Assembly: GCA_033807775.1 (NCBI GenBank)
Contig: CM066321.1
Location: 41,330,850 to 41,394,849 of the forward strand
DNA: 64,000 nt
Direction of reading: 5' to 3'
Origin: Saussurea involucrata
Lineage: Eukaryota > Streptophyta > Magnoliopsida > Asterales > Asteraceae
Shown here: piece by piece, positions 1-10,978 of the stretch
How positions within the stretch are numbered: the first letter of the stretch is position 1
Layout: the number at the start of each line of letters is the position of its first letter
The notes under the pieces: model-generated
What the model was told of the DNA's origin: nothing
The model's database searches: none
Seen by the model: the letters and a program-made list of their open reading frames with translations, nothing else
Program-made: the position numbers and the translations under genes

Positions 1-95
1 ATGCAACATTCTTATTCCAGTAGAAGATGAACTTAGTTTTCTTTAAATTAATTAATAAGCCAATTTAGTCTCTCTAGATGTGAAAATAACTTTAA

Positions 96-280
96 GAGTA
101 AAGTTCAGTTTTGGTCCCTTAGGTATGTTGATTTCAACGGTTTTCGTCCCTAAAGTTCATTTTTTGAGAAAACACCCTGACGTTTGACAGTTCGTAACGA
201 TTTTCGTCCCTCGACCTAACGCCCGTTAGCTTTTTTCTGTTAAGTCCAATTTAATGAGGGTATTTTAGTCATTTTACATG
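96..280 (+). repeat. Left TIR of MULE
   Basis: Inverted copy of 1248-1432 with a few mismatches. It contains the repeated phrase TTTCGTCCCT and ends in CATTTTACATG. Confidence 0.85.
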
Positions 281-479
281 ATTTCTAATTTTTTTGTTTT
301 TACAAAAATCTTCAAACATTAGGGACCAATTATGTAATTACTCTAATACATATATGTTTCTGTATATACATAACCTGATAACCTGATGAGTGAAGAAAAC
401 CCAGCCGCCGGAAGAAAACCCCGCCGTCGTCGCACCTCCGGTGACTGGTCGTCGACGACACCCACCCTCACCGTCATCT

Positions 480-800
480 TCTATGTCTCTCGCTCTCTCT
501 GTCTCTCTTCTCCGTCTCTCGCTCTCTCTGTCTCGATTTCTCTGTCCTGATGAGTGGTCAGGAAGAAAACCCAAGGACCAAAACCTCAGGCCAAAAACCG
601 GCGACTCCACCGGTGATACCTCCGGCGACACCTCCGGTGATACCTCCGGTAACACATTCGAATCTCTCTTCACTTTTCTCTGTATCTCGATCTCTCTTTC
701 TCTGACTCTCGATCTTTCTCTGTCTCTCGATCTCTCTTTCTCTGTATCTCGATCTCTCTGTCTCTCGATCTCTCTGTCTCTCGATCTCAAATCTTTCTAT
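480..800. repeat. CT-rich simple sequence inside MULE
   Basis: Degenerate runs of TCTCTCGATCTCTCTGTC-type hexamers broken by a GC-richer block (540-650) with repeated ACCTCCGGTGA. The open frames across it (Ser/Leu-rich on +, Arg/Glu-rich on -) follow from the low complexity and are not a gene. Confidence 0.7.
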
Positions 801-1145
801 CTCTCAAGGGGTTTGGAATGGGTAAAGGAGGGGTGGCAGACGGTGGCCGGCGGTGATGGATGTGTGGAAGGGACTTGGTCCCTGTGTGTTTTTTGGCCAA
901 AGAACTCTTCTCTTATCTCTATCTCTCAGTTTCTCTTCTGTTCTATGAATTATGTTTTAAAGCTTAATACTTGGATTTGGGTTTGGTTATAATTTTGGTG
1001 ATTAGAATTTGTATTTTGGTTGAGTTTCTTTGATTAAGGTTTGGTCGGAGAAGATGACCGGAGATGCGGTTATTGCCGGAGAAGAAGACCGGAGATGCGG
1101 TTTGGCCCCTGAAATGAAAAAGAAAATTACAGTTTTGGCCCCTTG

Positions 1146-1148
<3 letters not shown>

Positions 1149-1184
<36 letters not shown>
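1149..1184. repeat. (TA)n microsatellite
   Basis: Uninterrupted alternating TA near the right TIR of the MULE. Confidence 0.95.
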
Positions 1185-1187
<3 letters not shown>

Positions 1188-1247
1188 TAATTACATAAAG
1201 GTCCCTAATGTTTGATGATTTGTAAAGAAACACAAACATTAAGAAAA

Positions 1248-1432
1248 CATGTAAAATGACTAAAATACCCTCATTAAATTGGACTTAACAGAAAAAAGCC
1301 AACGGACGTTAGGTCGAGGGACGAAAATCGTTACGAACTGTCAAACGTCAGGGTGTTTTCTCCAAAAATGAACTTTAGGGACGAAAACCGTTGAAATCAA
1401 CATACCTCAGGGACCAAAACTGAACTTTACTC
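1248..1432 (-). repeat. Right TIR of MULE
   Basis: Inverted partner of 96-280. Its outer end GAACTTTACTC is followed by the 9-bp duplication TAACTTTAA. Confidence 0.85.
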
Positions 1433-1441
1433 TAACTTTAA

Positions 1442-3988
1442 TATATGAAATTAACTTTTTAGCTCAGCTAGAGAAATGATCACAACTTTGACATGGCATA
1501 AGAAAATTAAAATCAATATGCGATGTATCTAGCAAGCATCCAATGAGAAGAGCAACACATCAAGAAGTATATATAAACTTCCTCTATGTGCTCATTTTGG
1601 AGTTAGATGTTGGTCTTTTCTTGATGCTTGTGTAGATAAAAATTTGAAGAGTTGAACACATGATGCTTCAATCCTCATGTCATTCAAGGATTAAGTATTA
1701 ATTCAAAGCAAAACCTGCGTACCGAACATATTATTTTTAACACATGATTCAATATTCCATGGATATATAAATGCATAAAAAATACATACATTGACCTAAA
1801 TAATGATACTAGAACAAGAGTCTAATTTGTCAGTAAATTGAAAAAAGGTCATTTCTTTTGAGATAAAGATGAGCCATCAACTATTGCCCATTGCAGCGAA
1901 TATTGAACCTAAACCCTAGGAATTTGAAGTTACCAAGAGGGAGAACTGAAACCATAAAAAGCTTTTAAATAATCTAAGGGTTGGACCAATCATTATTCTT
2001 GTAGAATTTTCATTGAACAATTTTTATATTAATTTATCAGTCTGTTTTTCCATTTTGTTGACAAGCTTTAAATTGGCCAACAGTAATCTATCAGTCTGTT
2101 TTTCTAAGTTGTGGTTTGAAGCAAGAAATAGAAACTGAATCATGTTCTTAGTTCGAAAAAACAACAATGAATGCCCACTACTAAAACCCTGGTTCATTTT
2201 TAGTTTTGACGATTGGTTGGGGTGGGAAGAGATAATCTCTTGAACAATCTTATGAATTCAAGAAGTTAGAATCAATATATATAAGTGGTAGGAAAAAATT
2301 AAGACGTATACTTCAATAATATAGCATAAAATGTAGTAAAAATTAAGATGTATACTGCAAACAAAGAAGTTACAGTAACACTACCGGGAAAAAAAACATC
2401 TGAATCTTGTTCTTAGTGCTAAAAAACAACAAAACCCTACAATAGAACTTAGAGTAGATATAACACTAAAATTAAAATTGAGCAGAGGCTTTAGACCAAA
2501 GGGAAGCTAGACTAATATCCAATCTAAATGTGTTTTGGCAATCAGCACAATATTCAAACCTAATTTAAAATCAAAACAATAAACATGAAAAAAAGAATGT
2601 AATCTAAACAGTAAACAAATAAACCAGATTCAAAATTAAAACAATAAACATAATCTAAATAGTAAACAAATAAACCTAATGTCCAAATAATAAAACAAAT
2701 TAGACATCTATAATCTCCAAAAGACATAAGCAAACTAGATTTTAGAAAATTTACGAGAAGGGTGAGAAGTCGAAGTCAGTGACAGTCTTTGTAGAGTGTA
2801 AAGGTTGTACTGCATTTCATTATTCAACACTACAATCAGTTATCCTTATATATATATATATATGTTGTTGTTTCTGCCTGTTTAGATCATGTTCACTATC
2901 GCTGCACAACAGTAGATCTATAAATAGTATATGTAGATAAGACAGGTGATAGGAATGCTTTGGTTTGTCTGATTATTGTGGATGTTGGTGAGCATGCACA
3001 GCACATACATATATAGGAGGCCTCTGTGGAATACTTGATGATGAGTAGTAATTAATGAAAACTCAACACTCCTATATGCATGTATATGCTCTAGTGGGTG
3101 ACTCTACTCTACATGAGCATTGTGTGGAAAAGAACTTAAACATTACAATTTTTTCAGATGTGTAGTATCACAAACATGCTATAATATCCACACACACACA
3201 CACAAAGGCAGACATGCATATATGTTCCCTACAGTTTGTAGATACACACAGAAACTATTAACAATTAATATTAGCTCTGATATTTAGAGAGCGAGGCTGA
3301 CTATACTCCATTGCAACCACAACGCATGGCCTAACGATATACAATTTCATAATGTACAGTGGGAGGCCATTGGCTCTACTCTTCCCATGTACTTAGTAGT
3401 TACTTCAATAATTTCTAATGTACATCTGGTGTGATTTTGGGAGGTGGGGTCGTGAGACTGAATGCCATCGCTTGAACAAGGTACTGGCTTACGGATACCT
3501 TGTCGACCCAAAATCTGAAACTGAATAACTCACCCTAATCAAGACGGTTTTGGGTTATTTGGTTTTCGGCTTAAATTGTTCAATTTAATCAAATAAGTAT
3601 AACTTTTTTGGTTTTTGGGTTAATTTTTTACTATTTCGGAGACATTATACTGCTATGCATATATTTTACTATTTCAGTTCAACAAAAAACAAATAAACAC
3701 ATTAACCGATTTTGGGTTATTCGGTTTATTTAGTGATGTTTGTCTTTATACTCATTCTACTTAAACTACTTATTTTTGTTGAGAATGATTGTACAAGGTG
3801 TTAACAACAACATTTCTTATGGATGACTATTTGAATCTAACATATATAGCAGACATTATGACATCTTGAAAGAGTTTAAGATTAGAAAATTAAATAAATC
3901 TTAATTAAGCTTTTACATCTCACCGCATTACACGGGTACCCGGCTAATCTTCGATATTATTTATTCATGGGTAACCTACTAATATTGT
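1442..3988. other. AT-rich non-coding stretch
   Basis: No open frame with protein-like composition, no LTR or TIR pair and no RNA gene seen. It holds a short (TA)n at 2847-2863 and a (CA)n at about 3190-3203. At 3926-3952 an ACCGCATTACACGGGTACC-type sequence ending in CTAA resembles a degenerate Helitron 3' end, but no matching 5' end was found. Confidence 0.5.
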
Positions 3989-4149
3989 GGCATTCGAGAA
4001 CATGAATAAAACAAAAGAAAAAAAAATAGTGGTTAGTCATATTTTTCCCAAATAAAACAATCTTTATTTTAAAGGCATTCGAGAATGTGAATAAAAAAAT
4101 AGTGGTCAGTCATATTTTGCCCAAATAAAAAAAATCTTTATTTTAAAGA
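3989..4149. repeat. 85-bp direct tandem duplication
   Basis: GGCATTCGAGAA begins at 3989 and again at 4074. Both copies continue through AATAGTGG.(T/C)AGTCATATTTT and a CTTTATTTTAAAG end. The copies differ at a few bases and in the length of A runs. Confidence 0.8.
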
Positions 4150-4440
4150 TATATTTACAAATTTCGTCCCCATGGTTATTAAAAATTTTGGATTGGGTCT
4201 TCAAGTTATACCCTTTAATTGATTTCGTCTGTTTCAGCTTGTGCTTTATAAATAGCTTCGGCACAAAATAAGAAACGGTCTCTCCAACACATAAATGAAA
4301 TAAAATAATTACATATATGGTCATCATGGTTTTACTTTTGTTTTGGATTGGGTCCCTTTCACTAACGCCTTTAACCTTAACTCCGTTAAATAAAAGGTTT
4401 TTTGGTCATTTTAATATATATATAGGATACAAATCAAATA
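4150..4440. other. Possible degraded MULE-type terminal sequences
   Basis: Two blocks contain GATTGGGTC(C)CT, TAACTCCGTTAAAT and GGTCATTTTA, resembling the vocabulary of the MULE ends at 96-280 and 27840-28050. No target duplication or clear TIR pair could be delimited. Confidence 0.35.
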
Positions 4441-4539
4441 CAACCCATGTATTTATCGCATCCCTTACAAATCAATGTGTATATGTAAACAATATGTGCA
4501 TAATCTGAGATGCATATATGAATTATCCCATATGAATGT

Positions 4540-4669
4540 ATATCCATTATCTGTATATTCTTGCACGTATGCATATGCATATGTATATGCACATTGTTCA
4601 TATATGCACACTGTGGTTTGTAAGGTGTGCAACAAATGCAAGGTTTGCATTTTACAGAGCCTCTTTCTT

Positions 4670-4701
<32 letters not shown>

Positions 4702-4860
4702 GAGAGAGAGATTATCATTAGGTTATTATATGCATATGTATATGCACATTCTCTATATATATATATAGAGAGAGATTATCATTAGGTTATTATATATGTA
4801 TATTTTCAATTGTGCATATGCATATGTATATGCACATTGTTCATATATATATATATATAT
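4540..4860. repeat. Compound microsatellite with internal duplication
   Basis: CT, TA and GA runs are interleaved with two or more copies of a GCATATGTATATGCACATT phrase and two copies of GAGATTATCATTAGGTTAT. It ends in the (TA)n tract into which the family A retrotransposon inserted. Confidence 0.85.
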
Positions 4861-5959
4861 TGTAATAACCGAGTTTGCTTTCTAATCAACAATTGGGAAA
4901 TCTTGGAAGACATTCGAAATTTAAGAAAGTTATGTGGTCCAAGTATAGAGAATTGAAAGTTTGGTGCTATTAGAGAAGGGTATTTAAGGGATGAAAACCC
5001 TAATTATTTCATTTTAGTTTCTTCAGTGTGTGTTTATGTGTGTGTGTGTGTGCGGCTAAGGAAGAAGGCAAGAAAGGAATTGTGACAAATTGAAGAAGAA
5101 GAGGTGACGAATTGCAGCTGGGTTTTGGGAGAAGTTTCAGATTCATCCAGGTAATATCAATCCCATTTCTTCTTATGTTTGAGTGTGTATTGTGGGTTTT
5201 TAGAGAAGAACTTAGATTTTGTGGGTTTGATTGTGTCCTCGTTAAATCTGATTAAGGAGTGTGGTAGAGTGGGATAATGTGTAAACAATCGACCCTTATA
5301 TGTTAATCTGGAGGTGTTGGGAGGATTAGGACAAGAGTTGTGCAAGATTCTGCGTTTTATGGTTTTGCTCGTCACGTCCGGAAACCTCCAAAATAGGATA
5401 GTGTCCGGAAGCTTTCGTGGTGTCTGGATGTGTTGTTGTCCGGGTATGAGTTGAGTATAGTTTCCGGTAGTTAACCGGAAACCCTTGTGAATCCGGATAG
5501 TTTGGTTGTCCGGGTAGGACGTCCGGATAGATTTGGTTATCCGGGTAGGACGTCCGGATAGCTCTGGTTGTCCGGATGGTTTTGGCTGTCCGGATGAAGT
5601 GTCCGGAAAGTTGTGGTATGACATAGTAGTGCAGGCTGTTAGTCCGAGGGGCTAACTATTTGAGCGTGTAGTTCAAGCAAGTGACTTGTCTTGATAGTGT
5701 GTGTGCTTATAGGTGCAGTTGAAAGAAGAATCAATCGAGTAAGAGGATTAAGCGGGACGACAGGTGAGTCTTTCTGAACCTAAATTTTATACAAGCGTGA
5801 CAGAGTTATTATTTAACTGTGTGTTTTTCAACTGCTTTTATTACAAAGCGATGATTAAGTGTGTGGTGTGGTTGTTATCTATTCGTGTGTTTTCAACTGC
5901 TTAAATTATGAAGCTATGAACAAGTGAGTGGTAGCATGTATGATTTAATGTGTATGAAC

Positions 5960-6229
5960 GTGCTCTAGAATTGTAGAGAAATGGGGGTGTGACCCATATT
6001 GATTGTGCATCGTGCTCTGGCGTTGTCGAAGAATGGGGGTGTGTCCCATATTAATTATATGAATGGGGGGTGTGTCCCATATTAATTACATGAATGGGGG
6101 GTGTCCCATATTAATTACATGAATGGGGGGTGTCCCATATTAATTACATGAATGGGGGTGCGTCCCATATTAATTATATGAATGGGGGTGTGTCCCATAT
6201 TAATGATATAAATGAGGGTGTGACCCATA

Positions 6230-6230
<1 letters not shown>
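5960..6230 (+). repeat. Hairpin-forming minisatellite in family A LTR
   Basis: About eight units of roughly 30 bp. Each contains an inverted repeat ATGGG...CCCAT around a G(G)GTGTGT-type loop, spaced by ATTAATTAYATGA. The copy in the 3' LTR (12090-12260) has fewer units, so copy number has changed since insertion. Confidence 0.85.

Positions 6231-6235
<5 letters not shown>

Positions 6236-6281
<46 letters not shown>
6236..6281. repeat. (TA)n in 5' LTR
   Basis: Pure TA run at the end of the hairpin minisatellite. The same site in the 3' LTR is expanded (12263-12350). Confidence 0.95.
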
Positions 6282-6284
<3 letters not shown>

Positions 6285-6760
6285 TTTGTTTCATTTATAG
6301 CGAGTGTGCACTTTGGCGCCGTCACGGTGTGTGTGACTATAGCGTGTGCCAGTAGCAGGTGTCAAGAGGTGGTTGTTATTTTTAAAGTGTGCTGTTATGA
6401 TTCATATAAACTCTTTCATAACTGATTTATAAATTATGATATTTATGGTGTGAACTGGTGGGGAGGGAACTCACTAGACCTCATGGTTTAACCCTTGCTT
6501 TTCAAAACTAAAACCTTTTTTCAGGCAAGCAGGTATTTGAAAGCTTGTCTTGAAGTCTGGCAAGGTGTGAGATGGAGGGAGCATATAGATGGATTAGAAG
6601 GCTTTCCTATTTTTCTGTAGACCTGATCTCAGCTGTAGTTAGGGTTAATTCCGCAAACCCTGTTTGAAATCTGAATAGTATGTTTACGTTGAGCCATTGT
6701 GGCGTTTAAAATTAAAGTGGTAGCTTATAGCTTGTATTTTTTTGTGTGGGTTGTTACAGT

Positions 6761-6772
6761 TGGTATCAGAGC
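6761..6772 (+). promoter_or_regulatory. Primer-binding site (tRNA-Met), family A
   Basis: TGGTATCAGAGC, two bases after the LTR end, is the standard plant site complementary to the 3' end of initiator Met-tRNA. Confidence 0.9.
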
Positions 6773-6775
6773 ACT

Positions 6776-6946
6776 AGTTTAAGGGATTTAGGTGACCGGA
6801 TGGACCTAAACTTAAACTGTGGAGTAGAAAGACACAGCTGAGATATAGGAAGCCTTTAGGGAAGACCTTAACCACTGAGAATTTAGGGCGAAGGTAGTGA
6901 GGACTCTCATGTAAGGTAAATTCAAATCACATCTGGCCAATGTCAT
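6776..6946 (+). other. Structured leader RNA element, family A copy
   Basis: Stem A is AGTTTAAG (6776-6783) with CTTAAACT (6811-6818). Inside it, stem B is TTTAGGT (6787-6793) with ACCTAAA (6804-6810). Downstream, a hairpin at 6926-6946 has loop CTGGCCA and stem ATCACAT/ATGTCAT with one C-C mismatch. Families B and C have the same layout with compensated stems. A role in dimerisation or packaging is inference. Confidence 0.6.
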
Positions 6947-9020
6947 TATGAATTTACAGGTGCATGGGTGTGCTTGTTTATCGTTGTCCTGATATTAGTG
7001 GTGTGTAGAGGTGGTGGATTGAGTGTGGCAAAATAACAAGTAGTGTGTAAAGTTTAACCTCGCCATGACGGCAACGGTTTAGTGTGATGTGCAAATTATT
7101 CTTGGTGCGACTGATGACACTATCTAGAAGGGTATTGTGTGAATGTGGTGTGAGTGTCCGTGTGAAGTAGAATCCTTAAGGTTCTTAAGGAAGACAATTG
7201 ATTGGAGGTGAGCTCTTAATCTCTGAAGAGTCTTTATTCTGGGAGTTTCCTGATGTCGGTAAAGGGAGATCTTGAGCGTTTAACTCAAAGACCGGATGTT
7301 AGGGAGGTGCTTTCTTACACTCTAGTTAGTGGAATAGTGTCAAGGGTGATGTGGAAACGATAGATGTATGGATTGGTAACACTAGTGTTGGTTAACCTAT
7401 TTGGGGTCGAGGTGAAGCCGTATATTGTTACGCAGTAGTGGGCTAGTGGTAACTGTGAGGTGGGAGCATCCAAGTGGGTGGGAAGTATCGATACCGATGA
7501 TTGATTCAAATATAAGGAACCTGATGGTTTGGTTGGGAGTAGGGTGTCGGCGTCGATATACTGTAACTGTAATAGGTTGACCTTGCTCGAGCGAATAGCC
7601 TTCAATGTAAAGCGAGTCATACATTGTGTTTTCAAAACAAGTTGCGTAAATCTTTCACGTCAGAATGTGTGAGTGTGTGCGCGTGCCTTGCAAACTTCTG
7701 ATTTTGAAAATGAGTCGGCATGTGCAAGTGTGTGCTTGAAGGAAAAGATAAATTTATTTTCGTGGTGTGATAAATTTCGAATTTGGAGAAATAGTAAATT
7801 ATTTCACTTCTTAATGAATTAGTTAAACCTTGTTGTATAAAACATAACAACCTTTGATCGTATGGTTTATGGGTGAAACAATGTGAACACGTGGCGGACA
7901 TATCAACAAGTGTAGGAGTCGGTTGACTATTCCAGTGTGAGCTATGTTGTTGTATTTTAAGATTTTGCTTAAAGGGAGTTTCAGTGAATGTATTTCCAAA
8001 TGATGACGAGGTCGTGTGTGAGCGATCCTTGAGATCTATATGTGTGGTTGTTCTATATGGAAGTGTCGGGTCATGTCTATCAAACCTTGTTTTGTGGGAT
8101 GTGTCGAGTGCGTAAAACGATTTAAATCGTTGTGTTGTCATGCATGAAGGCTATGAACTCGCTAGGTGATGAGAGTTATCGCGCGTAAGAAATGGGCAGA
8201 GTTTCGAGGGTGGAAAATGTGGTTGAGGCGTCGATGGTCGATTCATGACCTTGGTATTACAGTTAGGGAAGGAGACGTCTAACGATAGTCTCAGTTATTG
8301 ACCTTAGAAAGACTTGTGTGATGGTAGTCTTTACTCTTATTTAATAAGTAGAAGTGTGGTTGTCGACGGGGGGTGTGTCTCGGGTAACTCGAATTAGGCA
8401 AGGTACTCCGAAAGGTAATGTGGTAGTATGTAGATGAGACGGCATCGGCGTAGAGCCGAAGTCGAGGAGAATTTGTATTTAGGCTAATTGCCAGGCTTTA
8501 GTGTTGAAGTCAACGGCGAGTGTTGAGTCGATGTCGGGAGATTTGAAAGTTGAAAGGATAGCCCTGATATGATTTTTGTCAGGGGTGTGAGCATGGATAA
8601 GAGGTCGATTGGGATAAGTGTGTATCTGTCAAGAAGGTGGACCGCCTTTTTGGGTGAGTATCCTGAAGGTGGAGTGGCGGTAGTTGTGTAAGTGATTCTT
8701 CCTATGTGATTATTATGTTAATTACGAATAAGGTAGTTAGCCAAACTCATGTGGGACATGTGGACTACGTGGTTTGCAAGTGAATGACTTATAGTTTGAT
8801 TTATTTTAGCGTGTCTCAAGTGGATCCGAAGAGTCGGTCGGGAATAAGGACTCGATTGAGTGTAGTGGGCGGTCATAATTTGTGGTTCACCTAGATGGGA
8901 GAAAGGCAAAGTTGTGAGTTTTTTCTAACTAAAAGTTGATGGTACTTGTTCTTTTACTCGTACATGTGTGCTTATTTAAGTGTGTGGTTGCATATAAATT
9001 ACTTATGCATGGTGCGATGT

Positions 9021-9153
9021 ATATGGGGGGTGTCCCATATATCGGGTGTGATATTCATGGGGGGTGTGTCCCATATGGATTTATTCGAACGAACTTGGTC
9101 TATTCCCAAGGGCGGGTGTATGCCCTAGATCAGGTCACAAGTGTGTGGTGACC
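9021..9153 (+). repeat. Diverged hairpin cluster in family A interior
   Basis: Four consecutive perfect hairpins share a G-T-rich loop: ATATGGG/CCCATAT (9021-9040), ATGGG/CCCAT (9057-9074), AGGGC/GCCCT (9109-9126) and GGTCAC/GTGACC (9133-9153). The loops contain GGTGT or GTGTGT while the stems differ. Confidence 0.65.
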
Positions 9154-10277
9154 AGGCAGGAATTTCCGTTAACTGTGTGAGTATGTTGAATTGCAAAACT
9201 AGCTATTGCTTAATGTTTCGTATACTCTTTTATATAAATGTTGTGTTTGTTGTGAAGAAAGTGTGGCCTTGTGTGCGTGCAATTGATCGTGATGATTGAA
9301 CCTCGGGTGTGTAGGGGTTGTGGGGATAAGTTGGTAGTAACTTATATTTAGTGAACATGCGAAGCATGGTGGGGATGTATTGTTGTGAGGTTAAGTGGTG
9401 GACTAGTGTTGTTATGGGATGAGCACCGGTGGAGATCTTTGCTTGGGGTTTGCTCATAAGTTGTTCAGTTATGACAAAATTAGGTATGGAGTTGCATGGA
9501 CGTCTGAGTGGCGTGTGGTATTGTTACCCGAAAATAAAAGAATGGAGTGACAATGGGTGACTAGATAAGAAGAAAACTGTGGACTCTTGAGTTGATTGAT
9601 GAGTGCGTTGCCTTGTGTCGTTGTAATAATTGTGAAAATGTTAGATTGATTAGTTCATGGTATCTCGTAGTAGATATGAAATCTCTGAGAATGTTGAACT
9701 AATCCTTGTGGGTAAAGGAAATGCAAAGGGGTGGGTTAATATCGTTTGAGGAACGAGAAGTGTGTGGTTGCTTCGAACATAGAGTGGAGGTCCGGTTTGA
9801 CTTGGTCGAATTTCTCGTATGAGATGTGGTGAAACTGTGGGATTAGACATAGTAACCGTTGAAATTGCGTGTATGGAGTGGTCAATGTTGAAGGAGAAAT
9901 GTTCCATGTTAGCCTGAGGTAATTGGGGGCGGTAGTGTGGAATAGGAGAGTAAGCGTAAAGTAAAAAGTGTGACAAGGGGCTCGGAAAGAGGGAAGCAAT
10001 GTTTTCAGAACGTCACCATCGAGTGCATGAACTCTAGTGAAAGTATAAGAAAGAGGATTTGTGTGTATGTGAGTGGTTTAAGCGTGGAGGAAAACTAGCT
10101 TATGTGATTGATCAAGAGTGTGTACCTTCTAGTGAGCCTTTCTAACTGAAAGTGTGTTGATCTATATGCTATTTTTGAGTGCATGAGATGATATAGAACT
10201 GCATGTTTTGCTATATTTGCGAAAGTTGAGTTAATATGTATGCATACATTTGGAAGTGGACCAGTTATGGCTAAGTC

Positions 10278-10298
10278 GGGGGGGGGGGGGGGGGGGGG
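10278..10298 (+). repeat. (G)21 homopolymer
   Basis: Twenty-one consecutive G. It may form a G-quadruplex in RNA or DNA; its length may be unreliable in any assembly. Confidence 0.85.
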
Positions 10299-10961
10299 TG
10301 TCCTGCCAGTGCTCATACCGGGGGGATGTCCCGTTTATGCCATGGAGGGTGTGTTCCAGTTAAGGAAGTATGAGACTGACACGTTGTCACAGGCGTGCGT
10401 GACTTCAGTGTGCCATTTGCGCGTGTAGCTTTGGGTTTGAACGTTTGAATATTGTAGAGTTGTGTATAGTCCGTGGAGGAAAAATCTTAACTGCGGGTTA
10501 AGATGATAGTCAAGGTTGATCCGGCGATCAGTTGGCGAACTGAGCGTCGTTAATTTATAAGGGTTTCAGGAAGTGTGGCGTTAACTTCAGTAGAACGCGT
10601 TCTTTTAAGAAGGTAAAATTTTGTGTGAAACCCTTAGCGTGAAGCGTTTTAAAACCGTGAGTCTAGTTGTGTGAATGATTTTTGGGTGAGACCGGAGGTC
10701 GTGCGGTTGACCACCGATAGGTCAAACATTCTCGCGAGAGGTTAAGCGTGACTCAAGACCGCCACTGGTTTATGTGAGCAGTAGGAGGAGAATTATCGAA
10801 TTCCATGCAGGAGTCGGTGCGATGATTAGAATAATGAAGTGTCTCTAGTAGAAGTTCAGTGGCGATTCCATAAGGGGCAAGAGGCCACGTGGGAATTGGA
10901 ATCGAACATGAGGGCTCGATATCCTCGTTTGTTTGAAAAGGGAATTCCGGGGACATAATTC

Positions 10962-10978
10962 TTTTGAGGGGTGGATGT
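10962..10978 (+). promoter_or_regulatory. Polypurine tract before 3' LTR, family A
   Basis: TTGAGGGGTGGATGT lies directly upstream of the 3' LTR, the expected position for the plus-strand primer. Confidence 0.6.

Larger units (their letters stand above)
96..1432. mobile_element. Mutator-like element (MULE) with long TIRs, non-autonomous
   Basis: The two ends are inverted copies about 185 bp long (96-280 and 1248-1432), outermost bases GAGTAAAGTTCAG. A perfect 9-bp direct repeat TAACTTTAA lies just outside (87-95 and 1433-1441). A 9-bp target duplication with long TIRs is the hallmark of Mutator-like elements. The interior holds CT-rich simple sequence, Pro/Ser-rich pseudo-coding sequence and a (TA)n tract. 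There is no transposase, so movement would need one supplied in trans. The interior may be captured host sequence (Pack-MULE-like), but no source gene is recognisable. Confidence 0.85.
4861..6758 (+). repeat. 5' LTR of family A element
   Basis: It carries a TATA-like GTATTTAAGGG near 4980, a repeated TGTCCGGAT/ATCCGGGT block (5375-5605), a splice-donor-like ACAGGTGAGTC near 5760, a tandem array of CATATTAATTATATGAATGGG units (5975-6235), a (TA)n (6236-6281), a conserved AACTCACTAGACC and then TTTTTTCAGG. Confidence 0.9.
6759..10978 (+). other. Non-coding internal domain of family A element
   Basis: It contains the primer-binding site, the structured leader (6761-6970), a relic hairpin cluster (9021-9153), a 21-base G run (10278-10298), two more hairpins (10319-10358) and the polypurine tract. 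No reading frame shows retroviral motifs such as a D-T-G protease, a YxDD reverse transcriptase or a zinc knuckle. Confidence 0.8.

Noticed and set aside
390..992. 200-codon open frame in the MULE
   Set aside because: Ser/Leu-rich translation of CT repeats with no protein features; an overlapping antisense Arg/Glu frame shows that low complexity keeps both frames open.
3926..3952. A third Helitron 3' end
   Set aside because: The hairpin is poor and no partner 5' end was found; kept only as a remark.
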